Part shown: piece by piece, positions 28,746-39,321 of the stretch
How positions within the stretch are numbered: position 1 is the first letter of the stretch
Layout: every line of letters starts with the position of its first letter
Assembly: GCA_963773875.1 (NCBI GenBank)
Contig: CAVZCV010000013.1
Span: 62,001 to 126,000 of the forward strand
Reading direction: 5' to 3'
DNA: 64,000 nt
DNA from: CAVTYH01 sp963773875
GTDB lineage: Bacteria; Planctomycetota; Planctomycetia; Pirellulales; JADZDJ01
Translations under genes and position numbers: made by a program
Notes under the pieces: generated by a model
Database searches by the model: none
The model's input: the letters and a program-made list of their open reading frames with translations, nothing else
Told to the model about the DNA's origin: nothing

Positions 28746-31145
28746 TTAAGCATTCAACGTGAGCATTCCGCGCGATTTCAATGCCCCACGATTCCCTACT
28801 GTCCGACCCGCGCGGCCGTAGACGCCGAAAATGCCCGCGAACATCAAAAGAATGGATGCAGGTTCGGGCACCGCGATCGTCGAACCGTTCCCGCTGCTAA
28901 TCAATAAATCGAGCATCCCCTGAATATCGCGGTTGGTGACGGCTCCGGAGGAATCAAAATCGCCAATTAACGCCAGCTGCGCCAGGGTCAGTGAATTCGT
29001 GGTTGCATACACATTCAAGTCGGTCAGCGCGGCTAGCATCGCCGGAACATCGGCGGCGGTCACTTGGCCGTCGCGGTTCCAATCGCCATGCACAGTGTTC
29101 GTTACGATCAACGAGCCGTTTGAGTAGAACTGCGATGCGTCCCAGCCAAGCGGTGCGGTCAACGCAGGCAACTCAACGGCGGCGAATTTGCCGCTCGATG
29201 AACCCCAATTGAAAAACTCGAACTGTTGCCCTGCCATTGGCTGGAAGCCATTCAACGAAACCGTGAAGGTGCCACCGAACGACAACTGTCCCGTCGTGTG
29301 AACTTTGTCGAACGTTGCATCCGCGGGTCCGCCGAATTGAAGAATCGTCAGGCTGTTGGGTCCCAAGTGCAGGTTGCTGAAAGTCTCTGTCACAGGATCG
29401 CCCGGTTGCAGCGTGCCATCGATAAAGGCGGTTCCGCCGCCAGTGACGCCGTTTGAGCCGGAATACACGCCTTGAAACGTTGCCGATGAGCCAGCATCGA
29501 TGCTGATGGTGCCATTGTTAATGACCTTGCCGTGAAACACATTCGGTTGCAGGCCGGAAATGACAACATTTCCCGTGTTGCTATTGGTGAAGCTGCCCAA
29601 CACATGAGCGTTGCCCGACATTTGCATCAGGCCGCTATTGGTCAATCCATTCAACGTTGTGACTGTGCCGCCCAATTGGATCGTTTTATTCGTGGAGTTT
29701 GTCAGCGTGCCGCGGACATCGAGCCCACCGCCGGCGATGGTAATGGCGCCGTTGTTGATTACGTCGCTTTGCACAATGTAATCGGCATTGCCGCCTACAG
29801 TTACTTGGGCACTGTTATTTAGAAATGACGATGTGAACGTGGCGCCTTGATCGACTTTGAATTGCGAACCGGCCCCGGAAACTGTCACCGTGGCGGAAAG
29901 AATTGCATTCAGGGGTGAGCCGGCAAACGCTGCAATTCCACCGCCAGTCACGTTGACATTGCTGGCCGTCAAGTTTCCGCTGGTCATTGTGAAGCTTGCC
30001 CCTGCGGCGCTTCCATCTACATTCAAAGTGCCAACATTGAGCGTGCCGCCGCTAACCATAAAGATGCCGCCATTGTTCACGCCGACTGTCAAAGCATTCA
30101 GGCCTTTCGACGCATCGAGATTGAACGTAGAACCCAACAATCCCCCCGCTCCAACCGCCACGGTGGTTGGCCCAATACTCGCGTTGGTGAATGAATTGGT
30201 TCCGGACGACCATGCCGCTGGATCAAAAAATCGGAACGCGCCGCCGACAACGGTTGACGTGATACTTAGGACCCCCGTGGCATACACCATGCCAGTGGAA
30301 GTGACCGCAACATCGCTCGTGAGGAAACTTTGACCCAAGACGGTCGTCGCGACTGTTTCGAGATAGGTTCCGCCAGTAGAATAGACCTTAATTCCGCCTG
30401 TGGAGTCAGCAATATAAACACGTCCAGTACCGCTGACGGCAATGCCGTTATAGAGTTCGCCGCCGTTGAGAAAACCTGGCCCCGAAGCGTCGCCAAACGA
30501 CGATTGAAGCACTCCTGCCGTTGAGTAGACTTCGACACGATGCGCACTTTGCTCGGTTACATACAGCTTCGATTGTGTCTCGTCGAGCGCAACGGAGCTA
30601 ACAGCGCTGGTTGTAGAAAACGAGCCTGCAGCGCTTCCATCGGTTTTATACAGCTTGATTTGCGCACCATTGGCCGCGTACAGCGTACCTGTGGAACTTA
30701 GCGCGACCCCTGACGGATTAGCCGTAATGAATTGACCGTTTCCAATCAGGCTTTGGCCCACGCCATTTTGTCCAAACACGACGATGCGGTCGGTCAGGAC
30801 GTCGGCGAGATAGGTTTTGCCGTCGCTGCCAACGGCCGCGTCAAATGGCTCGCTAAAAAAAACAAGTGGCAGCGATGGCGTAAGTGCTGCAATGAAATCG
30901 CCATCCCCCGTGTAGATGCTGCCGAGGGCGGTAAATTGTCCCTGGGCATTCAGGTACGAGCCAACATAGACCGTGCCCGTGGGATTTGCGGCGCTAATTT
31001 GACTAACGCCGATCGAAATGGGAACGGCAATGTTTCCCAGACCGACATTCGCGAACTGATTGAGCAGCGTAATATCGGCCCGCGCAGTTAGCGAAAGCGC
31101 AAGCACCACGAATACTGCGATTACTATCGTCCGAATTTTATTCAT
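28746..31145 (-). CDS. Exported NHL-repeat/beta-rich protein with dockerin and PEP-CTERM anchor
   Basis: From ATG 31145 the 799-residue protein has a signal peptide (NKIRTIVIAVFVVLALSLTA). An NHL-like propeller of about 280 residues follows (SSTGTLYAANGAQIKLYKTDG, LDETQSKLYVTEQSAHRVEVYS, SGTGRVYIADSTGGIKVYS); the peptide fragments are quoted for position only. Then come about 350 residues of Gly/Asn/Thr-rich autotransporter-like strands (LNVGTLNVDGSAAG, VINNGAITIAGGG). The C-terminus carries a dockerin pair (GDWNRDGQVTAAD, GDFDSSGAVTNRD) and the anchor VPEPASILLMFAGIFGVYG with basic residues. It is intact and shares its terminal module with the gene at 25984-28597, 148 bases downstream. Confidence 0.88.
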   Translation of the reverse strand: MNKIRTIVIAVFVVLALSLTARADITLLNQFANVGLGNIAVPISIGVSQISAANPTGTVYVGSYLNAQGQFTALGSIYTGDGDFIAALTPSLPLVFFSEPFDAAVGSDGKTYLADVLTDRIVVFGQNGVGQSLIGNGQFITANPSGVALSSTGTLYAANGAQIKLYKTDGSAAGSFSTTSAVSSVALDETQSKLYVTEQSAHRVEVYSTAGVLQSSFGDASGPGFLNGGELYNGIAVSGTGRVYIADSTGGIKVYSTGGTYLETVATTVLGQSFLTSDVAVTSTGMVYATGVLSITSTVVGGAFRFFDPAAWSSGTNSFTNASIGPTTVAVGAGGLLGSTFNLDASKGLNALTVGVNNGGIFMVSGGTLNVGTLNVDGSAAGASFTMTSGNLTASNVNVTGGGIAAFAGSPLNAILSATVTVSGAGSQFKVDQGATFTSSFLNNSAQVTVGGNADYIVQSDVINNGAITIAGGGLDVRGTLTNSTNKTIQLGGTVTTLNGLTNSGLMQMSGNAHVLGSFTNSNTGNVVISGLQPNVFHGKVINNGTISIDAGSSATFQGVYSGSNGVTGGGTAFIDGTLQPGDPVTETFSNLHLGPNSLTILQFGGPADATFDKVHTTGQLSFGGTFTVSLNGFQPMAGQQFEFFNWGSSSGKFAAVELPALTAPLGWDASQFYSNGSLIVTNTVHGDWNRDGQVTAADVPAMLAALTDLNVYATTNSLTLAQLALIGDFDSSGAVTNRDIQGMLDLLISSGNGSTIAVPEPASILLMFAGIFGVYGRAGRTVGNRGALKSRGMLTLNA

Positions 31146-31420
31146 CGCTGTTCTTGCTGGGTTACGGAGTGAGAATGCACGCGATGACACACGTTCGCGG
31201 CAATCGCATTTGGCTTTTCAATCTTCGCCGGTCGATCAAGATGTGACACTAACCACCACAAGTCCTGGCGGCTGTGATTGCGGCAACGATTGATGTCGTT
31301 CACAGGGGTCTAACGGCCGGTGCGGTGCGATCAACTTACTGTAACGACCGACGCAGAGCAATCTTTGCCGGCCCGGGCGCTGCTCAAATTACGTCGAAAA
31401 CTACGGCGACAGCGGCCCTG

Positions 31421-31663
31421 CTAACAAATTCGGCGAAACGAGCGCCGTTGACTCGATAAAGCAATCATAAAGAGACCGACGCACAGAAGGACAAATCCTG
31501 CAGGCTCCGGCACCGATTCAACCGTCCCGCCACCAAGACTCGCCACGTAATCAAGCAGGCCTTGAATGTCGCCGTTGGTGACGGTTCCCGAATTATCGAA
31601 ATCGCCAATTAAAGCCAATTGCGCCGCAGTTAGCGTTTTTTCTGCAGTGCACTGCATGGGCAA
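31421..31663 (-). pseudogene. Severed C-terminus of a dockerin/PEP-CTERM protein
   Basis: Only the second EF-hand of a dockerin (TAAQLALIGDFDNSGTVTNGD) and the PEP-CTERM anchor (VPEPAGFVLLCVGLFMIAL, basic tail) remain, in 80 codons. Homology begins abruptly near 31640, just after the start region of mfd on the other strand, with no signal peptide or first EF-hand. It is a remnant of a third paralogue of the two genes to its left; an alternative is a tiny sorted peptide, which seems less likely. Confidence 0.62.
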
Positions 31664-31692
31664 TCGGCGTTTTTTCGTAAACCATTTCTGCC

Positions 31693-31698
31693 TATAAT
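31693..31698 (+). promoter_or_regulatory. TATAAT -10 box close to the mfd start
   Basis: A perfect TATAAT ends ten bases before the ATG at 31708. Transcription would start about 0-4 bases before the ATG, so the mRNA may be leaderless. The -35 region is only a T-rich TTTTTC, so the assignment is moderate. Confidence 0.4.
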
Positions 31699-31707
31699 TC
31701 TCCGCAC

Positions 31708-34700
31708 ATGACCGAGGCCGTTGCCCAGCTGGGTTCGGCTCGGCTCGAAGAGCTGGCCGAGCGTTTGGATGCGCAAGAAGGCTACGCCGAAGTGATCGCC
31801 AGTCTGCAGGCCGGACATGGCGGGGCGCTGGGCGGAGTCTGGGGGTCGAGCTGCGCGCTTATCGCCGCGAATCTGGCGCGGCAGTTGGTGAGTCGGTGAG
31901 TGGCCGGCGGGTGAGTCGGGAGCGCCGAAGAACGCAACTCCATCGAAACGTCGACGGGCGCGAACTGCGATCCCAAGCCGCGCCGGTGATGCAGATGAGG
32001 ACGCGGAACAACGAACCTTGGTTGTTGTATGTCCAAGGGACGGCGACGTGGACGATTTTTGGGATGACCTCAAGGTCTTTGCACCGCAATTGTTTTCCGG
32101 CGACCGGTTGGAGAAATTTCCCGCTTGGGAATCGGCGCCCGGCTGAGAGCGGCCTGCAAGATGAAGCGCATGGCGAGCGTTTGCGGGTCATCAAACGGTT
32201 TGTAAGCCGGGCGCCGCAAGTCGTCGTCACCAGCATTCAGGCGCTGTTGCAGGCGGTGCCGCCGCGGGAAGTGCTGCAAGCCAACACGCGCCGTTTGAAA
32301 GTGGGCGACGACATCGATCCCAACGCCTTGTTGCGCTGGCTCGCAGAAAATGGGTTTCAAAATACGACGGCTGTGGAACTGCCAGGCGAGTTTTCGCCAC
32401 GCGGCGGCATTATCGACGTGTTCGCGGCCGACTGGCTGCATCCGGTGCGGATCGAGCTGTTTGGCGACACGATTGAATCGATTCGCAGTTTCGAAGTTAG
32501 CACGCAGCGAAGCGTGGAGACACTTGGCGAAATCGATATTACGGCACTCACCAAAGAACACGTAACCAGCGGCGCTGGAAAAGGAATCAACCATTTCGCA
32601 GCCCATTTGCCGCCGCACTCCTGGTTCTTGTTGATCGAGCCGCACGAGATGCAAGAAGAAGCTCGCCACTATCGACAGCGATTGGAGCGGCCGCAGGATG
32701 TGCACGATATCGACGATACGCTGGCCAGCATTTATCGCTTCCCTTCTGTCACGGCGGCCGCGGTGGCCAGCGGCTCGATGGAAGCGGAATGCCAGTTGCG
32801 CATTGAAAGCGTGGAACGCTTCAGCGGCGACATCAGCAAAGTTCGCGATGAGCTCGACACGGTTGGTTTGGGCTACGAAGTGCATCTGATTTGTCCAACG
32901 GAAGCGGAGGTCGATCGGCTGCGCGAAATCTTTGGCACCACCAAACTCGCCCAGGCTGGCCGTCTGCATTTTCCAATTGGCCGTTTGCAGGCCGGCTTTC
33001 GACTAGTGAGCGAGCGGATTGTGCTGGTTTCGAGCGCGGAACTGTTTCATCGCACAGAATTGAATCGCCCCGCGCGGCGACGATTGGGCCGCGTGATCGA
33101 TAGCTTTCTCGAACTCCGCGAAGGCGATTACGTCGTGCACCTTTCGCACGGCATCGGCCGGTATCGCGGCCTGAAACTGCTCGAAAAAAACGGCGCAGTG
33201 GAAGAGCATCTGGAACTCGAGTTCCACGGCAACACTCGAATTTTCGTGCCGGCCTCGAACATCGATTTGGTGCAGAAATACATCGGCGGCAGCAAATCGC
33301 GGCCCAGCCTGGCGCGAATTGGCGGACGGATGTGGCAGCGGCAAAAAGAAGCAGCCGCTCGGGCAGTGGTCGATCTCGCATCCGACATGCTCTCCGTTCA
33401 AGCGATGCGCGCCATGCGGCCGGGCATCGAGTTTCGGGCCGATTCGGAGTGGCAGCGCGAATTTGATGCCGCATTTCCGTACCGCGAAACGCCGGACCAA
33501 CTCACCGCAATCGCCGCCATCAAGCACGATATGCAACTGCCGCGGCCGATGGATCGGTTGCTCTGCGGCGATGTTGGCTACGGCAAAACAGAGCTCGCCA
33601 TTCGCGCGGCGTTTAAAGCCGTTGACGCCGGATTTCAGGTGGCCGTGCTGGTGCCGACCACGATTCTTGCGGAACAGCATCATCGCACGTTCATCCAACG
33701 CATGGCAGAGTTTCCGTTCCGCATCGATGTGCTCAGCCGTTTCGCCACCGATAAGCAGCAGCGTGAAACCATTAAAGGTTTGATCGATGGCTCGGTGGAC
33801 ATCGTCATCGGCACGCACCGACTGGCACAAGCCGATGTGAATTTCCACAACCTCGGTCTTTTGATTATCGATGAAGAACAGCGATTCGGCGTCGATGTCA
33901 AAGAACGGCTTAAAGCGCTGCGGGCCACGGTCGACATCCTCACGATGACGGCAACGCCTATTCCGCGCACCCTGCATATGTCGCTTCTCGGATTGCGAGA
34001 TATTTCCAATTTGGAAACCGCGCCCGAGGACCGCATTGCCGTGGAAACCCGCGTCACGCGGTTCGATGAGGAACTTATTCGCCACGGCATCCTGCGCGAG
34101 CTGAACCGCAACGGCCAGGTGTTCTTCGTTCACAACCGCGTGAACGATATTCAACTGCTCGCGTACAAGCTGCAGCGCATCGTTCCGGACGCTCGTATTC
34201 GCATTGGTCACGGGCAGATGCCAGAAAGCCAGCTTGAGCAAGTCATGTTCGATTTTGTGAATCATAAATTTGACATCCTGCTGGCTACGACGATTGTGGA
34301 AAGCGGACTCGACATTCCCAACGCGAACACCATTTTCATCGACGAAGCCGATCGTTACGGCCTGGCCGATTTGCATCAACTGCGCGGTCGCGTCGGCCGG
34401 TACAAACATCGCGCCTACTGTTATCTGCTGCTTGACCAGAACAAATATCTTTCGACCAATTCCGCCAAGCGATTACGGGCCATCGAAGAATTCAGCGATA
34501 TGGGCGCCGGCTTTGCCATTGCAATGCGCGATCTGGAAATTCGCGGCGCCGGCAACATTCTTGGCACGCAGCAAAGCGGACATATTGCGACCGTCGGTTA
34601 TGAGCTGTATTGCGAGCTGCTCGAACAAGCGGTCCGCAAGGCCAAACAATTGCCGCCGCGCGAAACGGTCGATGTGCGCATCGACTTGCCCGGCGAAACA

Positions 34701-35090
34701 TTTCTCCCGCGGACCTACGTGCCCGATATGCGAATGAAGATCGATCTGTATCGGCGGTTGACTCGCGTGACGACCGCCGAAGAAACTTCCGATTTGCGCA
34801 CTGAGATGCTCGATCGTTTTGGCCCGTTGCCGGAGCCCGCCGAGCGGATGGTGAAATTTGCCGAAATGCGTGTCGCTGCCGCGCGGTGGCAGATCGATTC
34901 GATCGGTCGCGAGGAAGGCTATCTCGTTGTTCAATACACCAGCCGTCCGAAAATCGAAGAATTGAAAGTGGCAAACCACGGGCGTTTGCGCATCGCCGAT
35001 CATCGGAGCGCTTATTTGCCCATTGATAAGCAAATTTCCGATCCCGATGTGTTGCTAGCAACGGTCGAATCGGTCTTGTGCCCAAAGTAG
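31708..35090 (+). CDS. mfd: Transcription-repair coupling factor (two frame breaks near the N-terminus)
   Basis: Mfd displaces RNA polymerase stalled at DNA damage and recruits UvrA. The protein starts TEAVAQLGSARLEELAERLD at 31708. The frame shifts near 31890 and again near 32145; between them the +2 frame reads TLVVVCPRDGDVDDFWDDLK, so the joined N-terminus is continuous. Domains in order: UvrB-like region with REVLQANTRRLKVG and ELPGEFSPRGGIIDVF; CarD-like RNA-polymerase-interacting domain (EGDYVVHLSHGIGRYRGLK); helicase with Walker A GDVGYGKTEL, box II IIDEEQRFGV, TATPIPRTLHMSL and QLRGRVGRYKHRAYCY; and the TRCF C-terminal domain (RTYVPDMRMKIDLYRRL). Corrected length is about 1127 residues, normal for the family. 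Confidence 0.95.
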
Positions 35091-35166
35091 CGGGCTCGCT
35101 ATCATTCCGCCCCCGTCGAGCGGTTCTTTTCGATCTGACCTTCGCCATCCATCTATCTGGGCGCAC

Positions 35167-36987
35167 GTGGCTCGCACTTTTTACTCTATCGTGCTGTGCC
35201 TGACGTTGGGACTTTTGGCCACCATGTGGCTGCGTCCTGGAATTGCGCAAGATATCATCGATTTTGCTCACAGCGTGGTTCGAGCGCAATCGCCCGATCC
35301 GCAATCGGTTCCGCAGGCAGTACCGACGGGAAATATTCCGTACAACAATATTCCTGGCCCGCCGGCACAACCGCGCCGGTGACTCGGCCCGTTACGTGGC
35401 CGGGCACGCCTGTCGATTCTTACAGCGACAATGTGAACGGCGGCGGAAATAACGCGGGAGTTGTTTCTTCGTACGGCATGACACCGCCGGCGGCTCGACC
35501 GGGCGTGACCGTATGGGATCCGAATTCGCGCAGCAATGTGCCAGCACCATCGACCGATGAATCGCGTGGGCCGCCGGGCGCGTTCTTGCCTCACGCCACA
35601 CCAGATTCCGCTGCGCTGTATCCGCCCAACAATGCTCCGCCTGCCGCCACTCAGTTCGCGCAGATTCCGGGCGGCCAACCGGCGATGCAGCTTGCCCAGT
35701 TGCCCGGCGCAGGCGGATTCGCCGGGACTGCGCCGCAACCGCAATTCGACGGGCAAGCGCCGACGAACGGGCAGCCGCCACCCTATGGCCAAACTGCGCC
35801 AAATGGACCGATGCCGCAGATGAACCCGATCCGGCCGCAAGCAGCATCTGGATATCCCACAACATCGGATCCAGCCGCGCCGATCTATCCCACCACGTCG
35901 CCAACCGCACCGATTGAATCACCCCTCCCAACCGCCCCTCAACCTCAACCAACCGCCGGACTGGGCGGTGCAAACCAACTTCAACGGCACGAACGTTCAA
36001 GTTTTGCCAAGCGAAGCAAAAGAGGTTCCCGATTCGCAAATCATCGCCAAGGTGGGTACGGAAACAATTTTGCGAAGCGACGTCAAAGCGATGGCCTTCG
36101 CGGTGCTGCAGCAGAAAAAATTCGACGTACCGCCCGATCAGTTGCCGCAGTTTTTGGAAATGGCTGAACGGCCGTTGCTCAAGCAACTTGTCGAAATGAA
36201 GCTCGTTTATAACGACGCCATACACAGCATTCCTGCTGAAGGCATGAAGAAAATCCAAGCCGGCATTGGCGACGACTTCGACAAGAAGGAACTGCCGAAG
36301 CTGCTCACGAACAACGGTGTTAGCACGCGTCAAGAGTTGGAAGCGAAGCTGCGCGAGCGCGGCAGTTCCATTGAATGGGAACGCCGTATCTTCTTTGAAA
36401 AAAACTTGTACGGCGGTTGGATGAGCCAGAAAATCAAGCGCGATGAAGAAATCGCTGCCGCGGAAATCCTGAGCTATTACACCCAGCACGCCGCCGACTA
36501 CGAATTCCCCGCCGAAGCGAAGTGGGAAGAGTTGATGGTCAGCTTCAGCCGGTATCCCGATAAACAGGCCGCAACGAATGCGATTGTCGAAATGGGCAAT
36601 GCCGTCATGCAGGGTGCGCCATTTGCGGAAGTCGCCAAGGCGCGCTCCGACGGCATTACCGCCGCCAGTGGCGGCGCTTACGATTTCACCACGAAAGGCA
36701 GCCTCGCCTCAAAGGAATTGGATGCCAATGTGTTCGGGCTGCCCGTGGGAAGCCTGAGTCGAATCATCGAGTCGGAACGCGGCTACCACATCATCCGGGT
36801 CACTGAGCGCAAAGAGGCCGGACGCAAATCGTTTGAAGACATGCAGACCGAAATCAAAAAGAAGTTGAAAGATCAGAACGTCGAACGGCAAGTGAAAACA
36901 TATCTTGATGAATTGCGCAAGAAGACGCCGGTGTGGACGATCTATGACGACAAGCCTGGCGGTTTGGAGGGTCCTGCGAAGGAGTGA
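35167..36987 (+). CDS. Exported PpiC/SurA-type peptidyl-prolyl isomerase with proline-rich linker (two frame breaks)
   Basis: The start (ARTFYSIVLCLTLGLLATMW) is a signal anchor. A Pro/Ala/Gln/Gly-rich linker of about 200 residues follows, then a SurA-N-like helical chaperone region (DSQIIAKVGTETILRSDVKA) and a parvulin rotamase domain (AKWEELMVSFSRYPDKQAA, GAPFAEVAKARSDG, GAYDFTTKGSLASKELD, SRIIESERGYHIIRVTERKEAG). The frame changes near 35380 and 35940 within C/A-rich runs; joining gives about 606 residues. Parvulin foldases assist outer-membrane and periplasmic protein folding. It lies 76 bases behind mfd and could be co-transcribed. Confidence 0.88.
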
Positions 36988-37056
36988 TCCTAAAATCGCC
37001 GCCTGCCGGCCTGCCCCCTCTTGCGAGGTAATAAGGTCCCGATAATAATCGCAGCC

Positions 37057-37572
37057 ATGTCGGCGACTCCGGCGAAAAATATTGAGTTAAAAGCTCGGCT
37101 GCACAATCTGCCGGCCGCTCGGCAAGTGGCTTTGCAAATCGCGACCGGCTCTCTTGGCATCCAGCAGCAGGTCGACACATACTTTCATTGCCCTCAAGGC
37201 CGCATGAAGTTGCGTGAAATTAACTCGCATACTTCGCAGCTCATCTGGTACGAACGTCCCGACCAAACCGATTCAAAAGACAGCGAATATCTGATTGTCG
37301 AAGTGTCTCGCCAGCGGGCAAAATCGCTGAAAGCGCAAATGGGTATTCGCGGCGTGGTGTCCAAACGCCGGGAAATATTCTTGCACAAAAATGTGCGCAT
37401 TCATTTGGATGAAGTCGAAGGGTTGGGCAACTTCATTGAATTCGAAGCCGTGCTGGGAGAACGTCTCAGCGAGGCTACCGGTCGACGCCAGGTGGCGGAA
37501 CTCCGCAAGCGGTTCGGCATCGGGAACGATGATTTGTTGGCCGTCTCCTACGCCGAGCTGCAATCCACATAG
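37057..37572 (+). CDS. CYTH-domain protein (class IV adenylate cyclase/triphosphatase-like)
   Basis: A 171-residue soluble protein. The CYTH fold binds a triphosphate in a tunnel lined by alternating charged residues. The N-terminal ExExK-type strand reads NIELKARL, followed by DTYFHCPQGRMKLREI, QLIWYERPDQTDSKDSEYL, VVSKRREIFLHKNVRIHLDE and EGLGNFIEFEAV. This order is typical of the CyaB/ThTPase branch. Whether it makes cAMP or hydrolyses a triphosphate cannot be decided. The ATG at 37057 (SATPAKNIELK) is preferred over an in-frame codon 36 bases upstream because the family starts here. Confidence 0.87.
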   Translation: MSATPAKNIELKARLHNLPAARQVALQIATGSLGIQQQVDTYFHCPQGRMKLREINSHTSQLIWYERPDQTDSKDSEYLIVEVSRQRAKSLKAQMGIRGVVSKRREIFLHKNVRIHLDEVEGLGNFIEFEAVLGERLSEATGRRQVAELRKRFGIGNDDLLAVSYAELQST

Positions 37573-37573
37573 T

Positions 37574-37663
37574 CCGACCGTCCCGGTCGGAAGAAATGCA
37601 ACTGAACGTCCCCCTCGCATCGCCGATATACGTGCGAAAAACTCCTCCGACCGGAACGGTCGG
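37574..37663. repeat. Pair of CCGACCG palindromes
   Basis: CCGACCG-tcc-CGGTCGG at 37574-37590 and CCGACCG-gaa-CGGTCGG at 37647-37663 are 56 bases apart in the gap between the CYTH and citrate synthase genes. Their loops are complementary (TCC and GGA within the context), so the two units are inverted relative to each other, like REP pairs. Confidence 0.6.
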
Positions 37664-37837
37664 ACTATATGGCGTCGACTGCGTTACCGCTGCGAATTGT
37701 CGCCGGACGCTTTGCCCGCTACACTTCTATATCGCCATGGCGGATGCGGCTCTGCCGAAACTGCCCGGATCTTCTCCGTGCCTCCCCGTCTCCGTGGCGA
37801 CGTTCTTACCTGCATCGAGCGAGAAAGGCATCGGCGA

Positions 37838-39128
37838 ATGGGCGAGCAAGCCAAACTGCTCTACAACGGTCGGGATCTGGAACTGCCAGTTATCACGGGC
37901 ACCGAGCACGAGAACGCCATCGATATTTCCAAGCTGCGCAGCAACGGGCTTGATCACGATGGACGATGGCTACGTCAACACGGGCTCCGTCGTCAGCCGA
38001 ATCACTTTCCTGGACGGCGAGCAAGGTATCTTGCGCTATCGTGGTTATCCAATTGAAGTGCTGGCCGAGCGCAGCGATTTTGTCGAAACAAGCTACTTGC
38101 TGATCTACGGCGAGTTGCCGAGCCCGACGCAGCTCGACTATTTCCGCACCTCGCTGCAGCGCCACACGATGCTGCACGAAGAGATGAAATCGTTTTACGA
38201 CGGCTTTCCGCGCGACGCCCATCCGATGGCCATTCTTTCGAGCGTCGTGGGCGCACTGTCCACGTTCTATCAAGATTCGCTTGACCCGCGCGACGCACGC
38301 CAGGTGGAAGTTTCGGTCCACCGACTGATGGCCAAGCTGCCCACGATTGCCGCCTACAGCTACAAAAAATCGACGGGCCAACCATTCATGTATCCTCGGA
38401 ACGATTTGGACTACGCACAGAACTTTCTGTATTTGATGTTCGGCGTGCCATGTGAAGAGTACGTTGTCGACCCCGACTTTGTCGAAGCTCTGAATCTGTT
38501 GTTCATTGTGCATGCCGATCACGAACAGAACTGCAGCACGAGCACCGTGCGCATGGTCGGATCGAGCGACGCAAATCTGTTTGCTTCGATTTCCGCTGGA
38601 ATTTGTGCCCTCTGGGGTCCTCTGCATGGCGGGGCAAACCAGGCGTGCGTCGAAATGCTCGAAGACATTCGCGCCGACGGCGGCAACGTGAAGAAGTACG
38701 TCGAGCTGGCCAAGAAAAAAGATTCCGGCTTCCGCCTGATGGGTTTCGGCCACCGCGTTTACAAAAATTTCGATCCGCGGGCCACCATCATCAAACGTTG
38801 CTGCGATAAGCTCTTGGCAAAGATGAAAATACGGGATCCGATTTTCGATATTGCGCAGGAGCTCGAGGACGCCGCATTGAAAGACGACTATTTCATCGAA
38901 CGCAAGCTATACCCCAACGTCGATTTCTACAGCGGCGTCGTCTACCGCGCGATGAACATTCCGGTCAACATGTTCACTGTGCTGTTTGCCATCGGTCGCC
39001 TGCCAGGTTGGATTGCCCACTGGATGGAAATGCACACGAGCCCCTCGGGGAAGAAAATTGCCCGACCGCGGCAGATTTACAATGGCGCGCTCAAGCGCGA
39101 TTACGTGCCGCTGGAAAAGCGAGGCTGA
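37838..39128 (+). CDS. gltA: Citrate synthase (one frame break)
   Basis: Condenses acetyl-CoA with oxaloacetate to citrate, the entry step of the TCA cycle. The start GEQAKLLYNGRDLELPVITG at 37838 leads to IDISKLRS, where about two bases are missing near 37941. The other frame continues TGLITMDDGYVNTGS and LDGEQGILRYRGYPIEVLAE. Catalytic residues are visible: His in FIVHADHEQNCSTSTVRMVG, His in LMGFGHRVYKNFDPRA, and Asp in NVDFYSGVVYRAMNI. The end IARPRQIYNGALKRDYVPL is typical. Corrected length is about 430 residues (the longer, hexameric-type form). Confidence 0.95.
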
Positions 39129-39216
39129 AACCCTCGCCCCCTCAGAACGGTGCGGGCGCGAACTGGGGGACGAACCGGCCGGAACATCTCGCTTCATCAA
39201 TTTCTATTTCGCGCAG

Positions 39217-39273
39217 AAAAAACCGCCGTCATCGTTGGCCTACCATGACTGGTGAGGCCTTTGTCAACGGCGG
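39217..39273 (-). terminator. Rho-independent terminator for the PepSY-like gene
   Basis: Read on the minus strand, CCGCCGT (39273-39267) and ACGGCGG (39229-39223) form the outer stem. GGCCT/AGGCC form an inner stem, and the hairpin is followed by TTTTTT. It lies 49 bases after the stop of 39322-39873. Confidence 0.7.
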
Positions 39274-39321
39274 CTCAGTGCAATCTCTAATCTTGTCGCA
39301 GTTACGGCGATGCCTCAGGCA

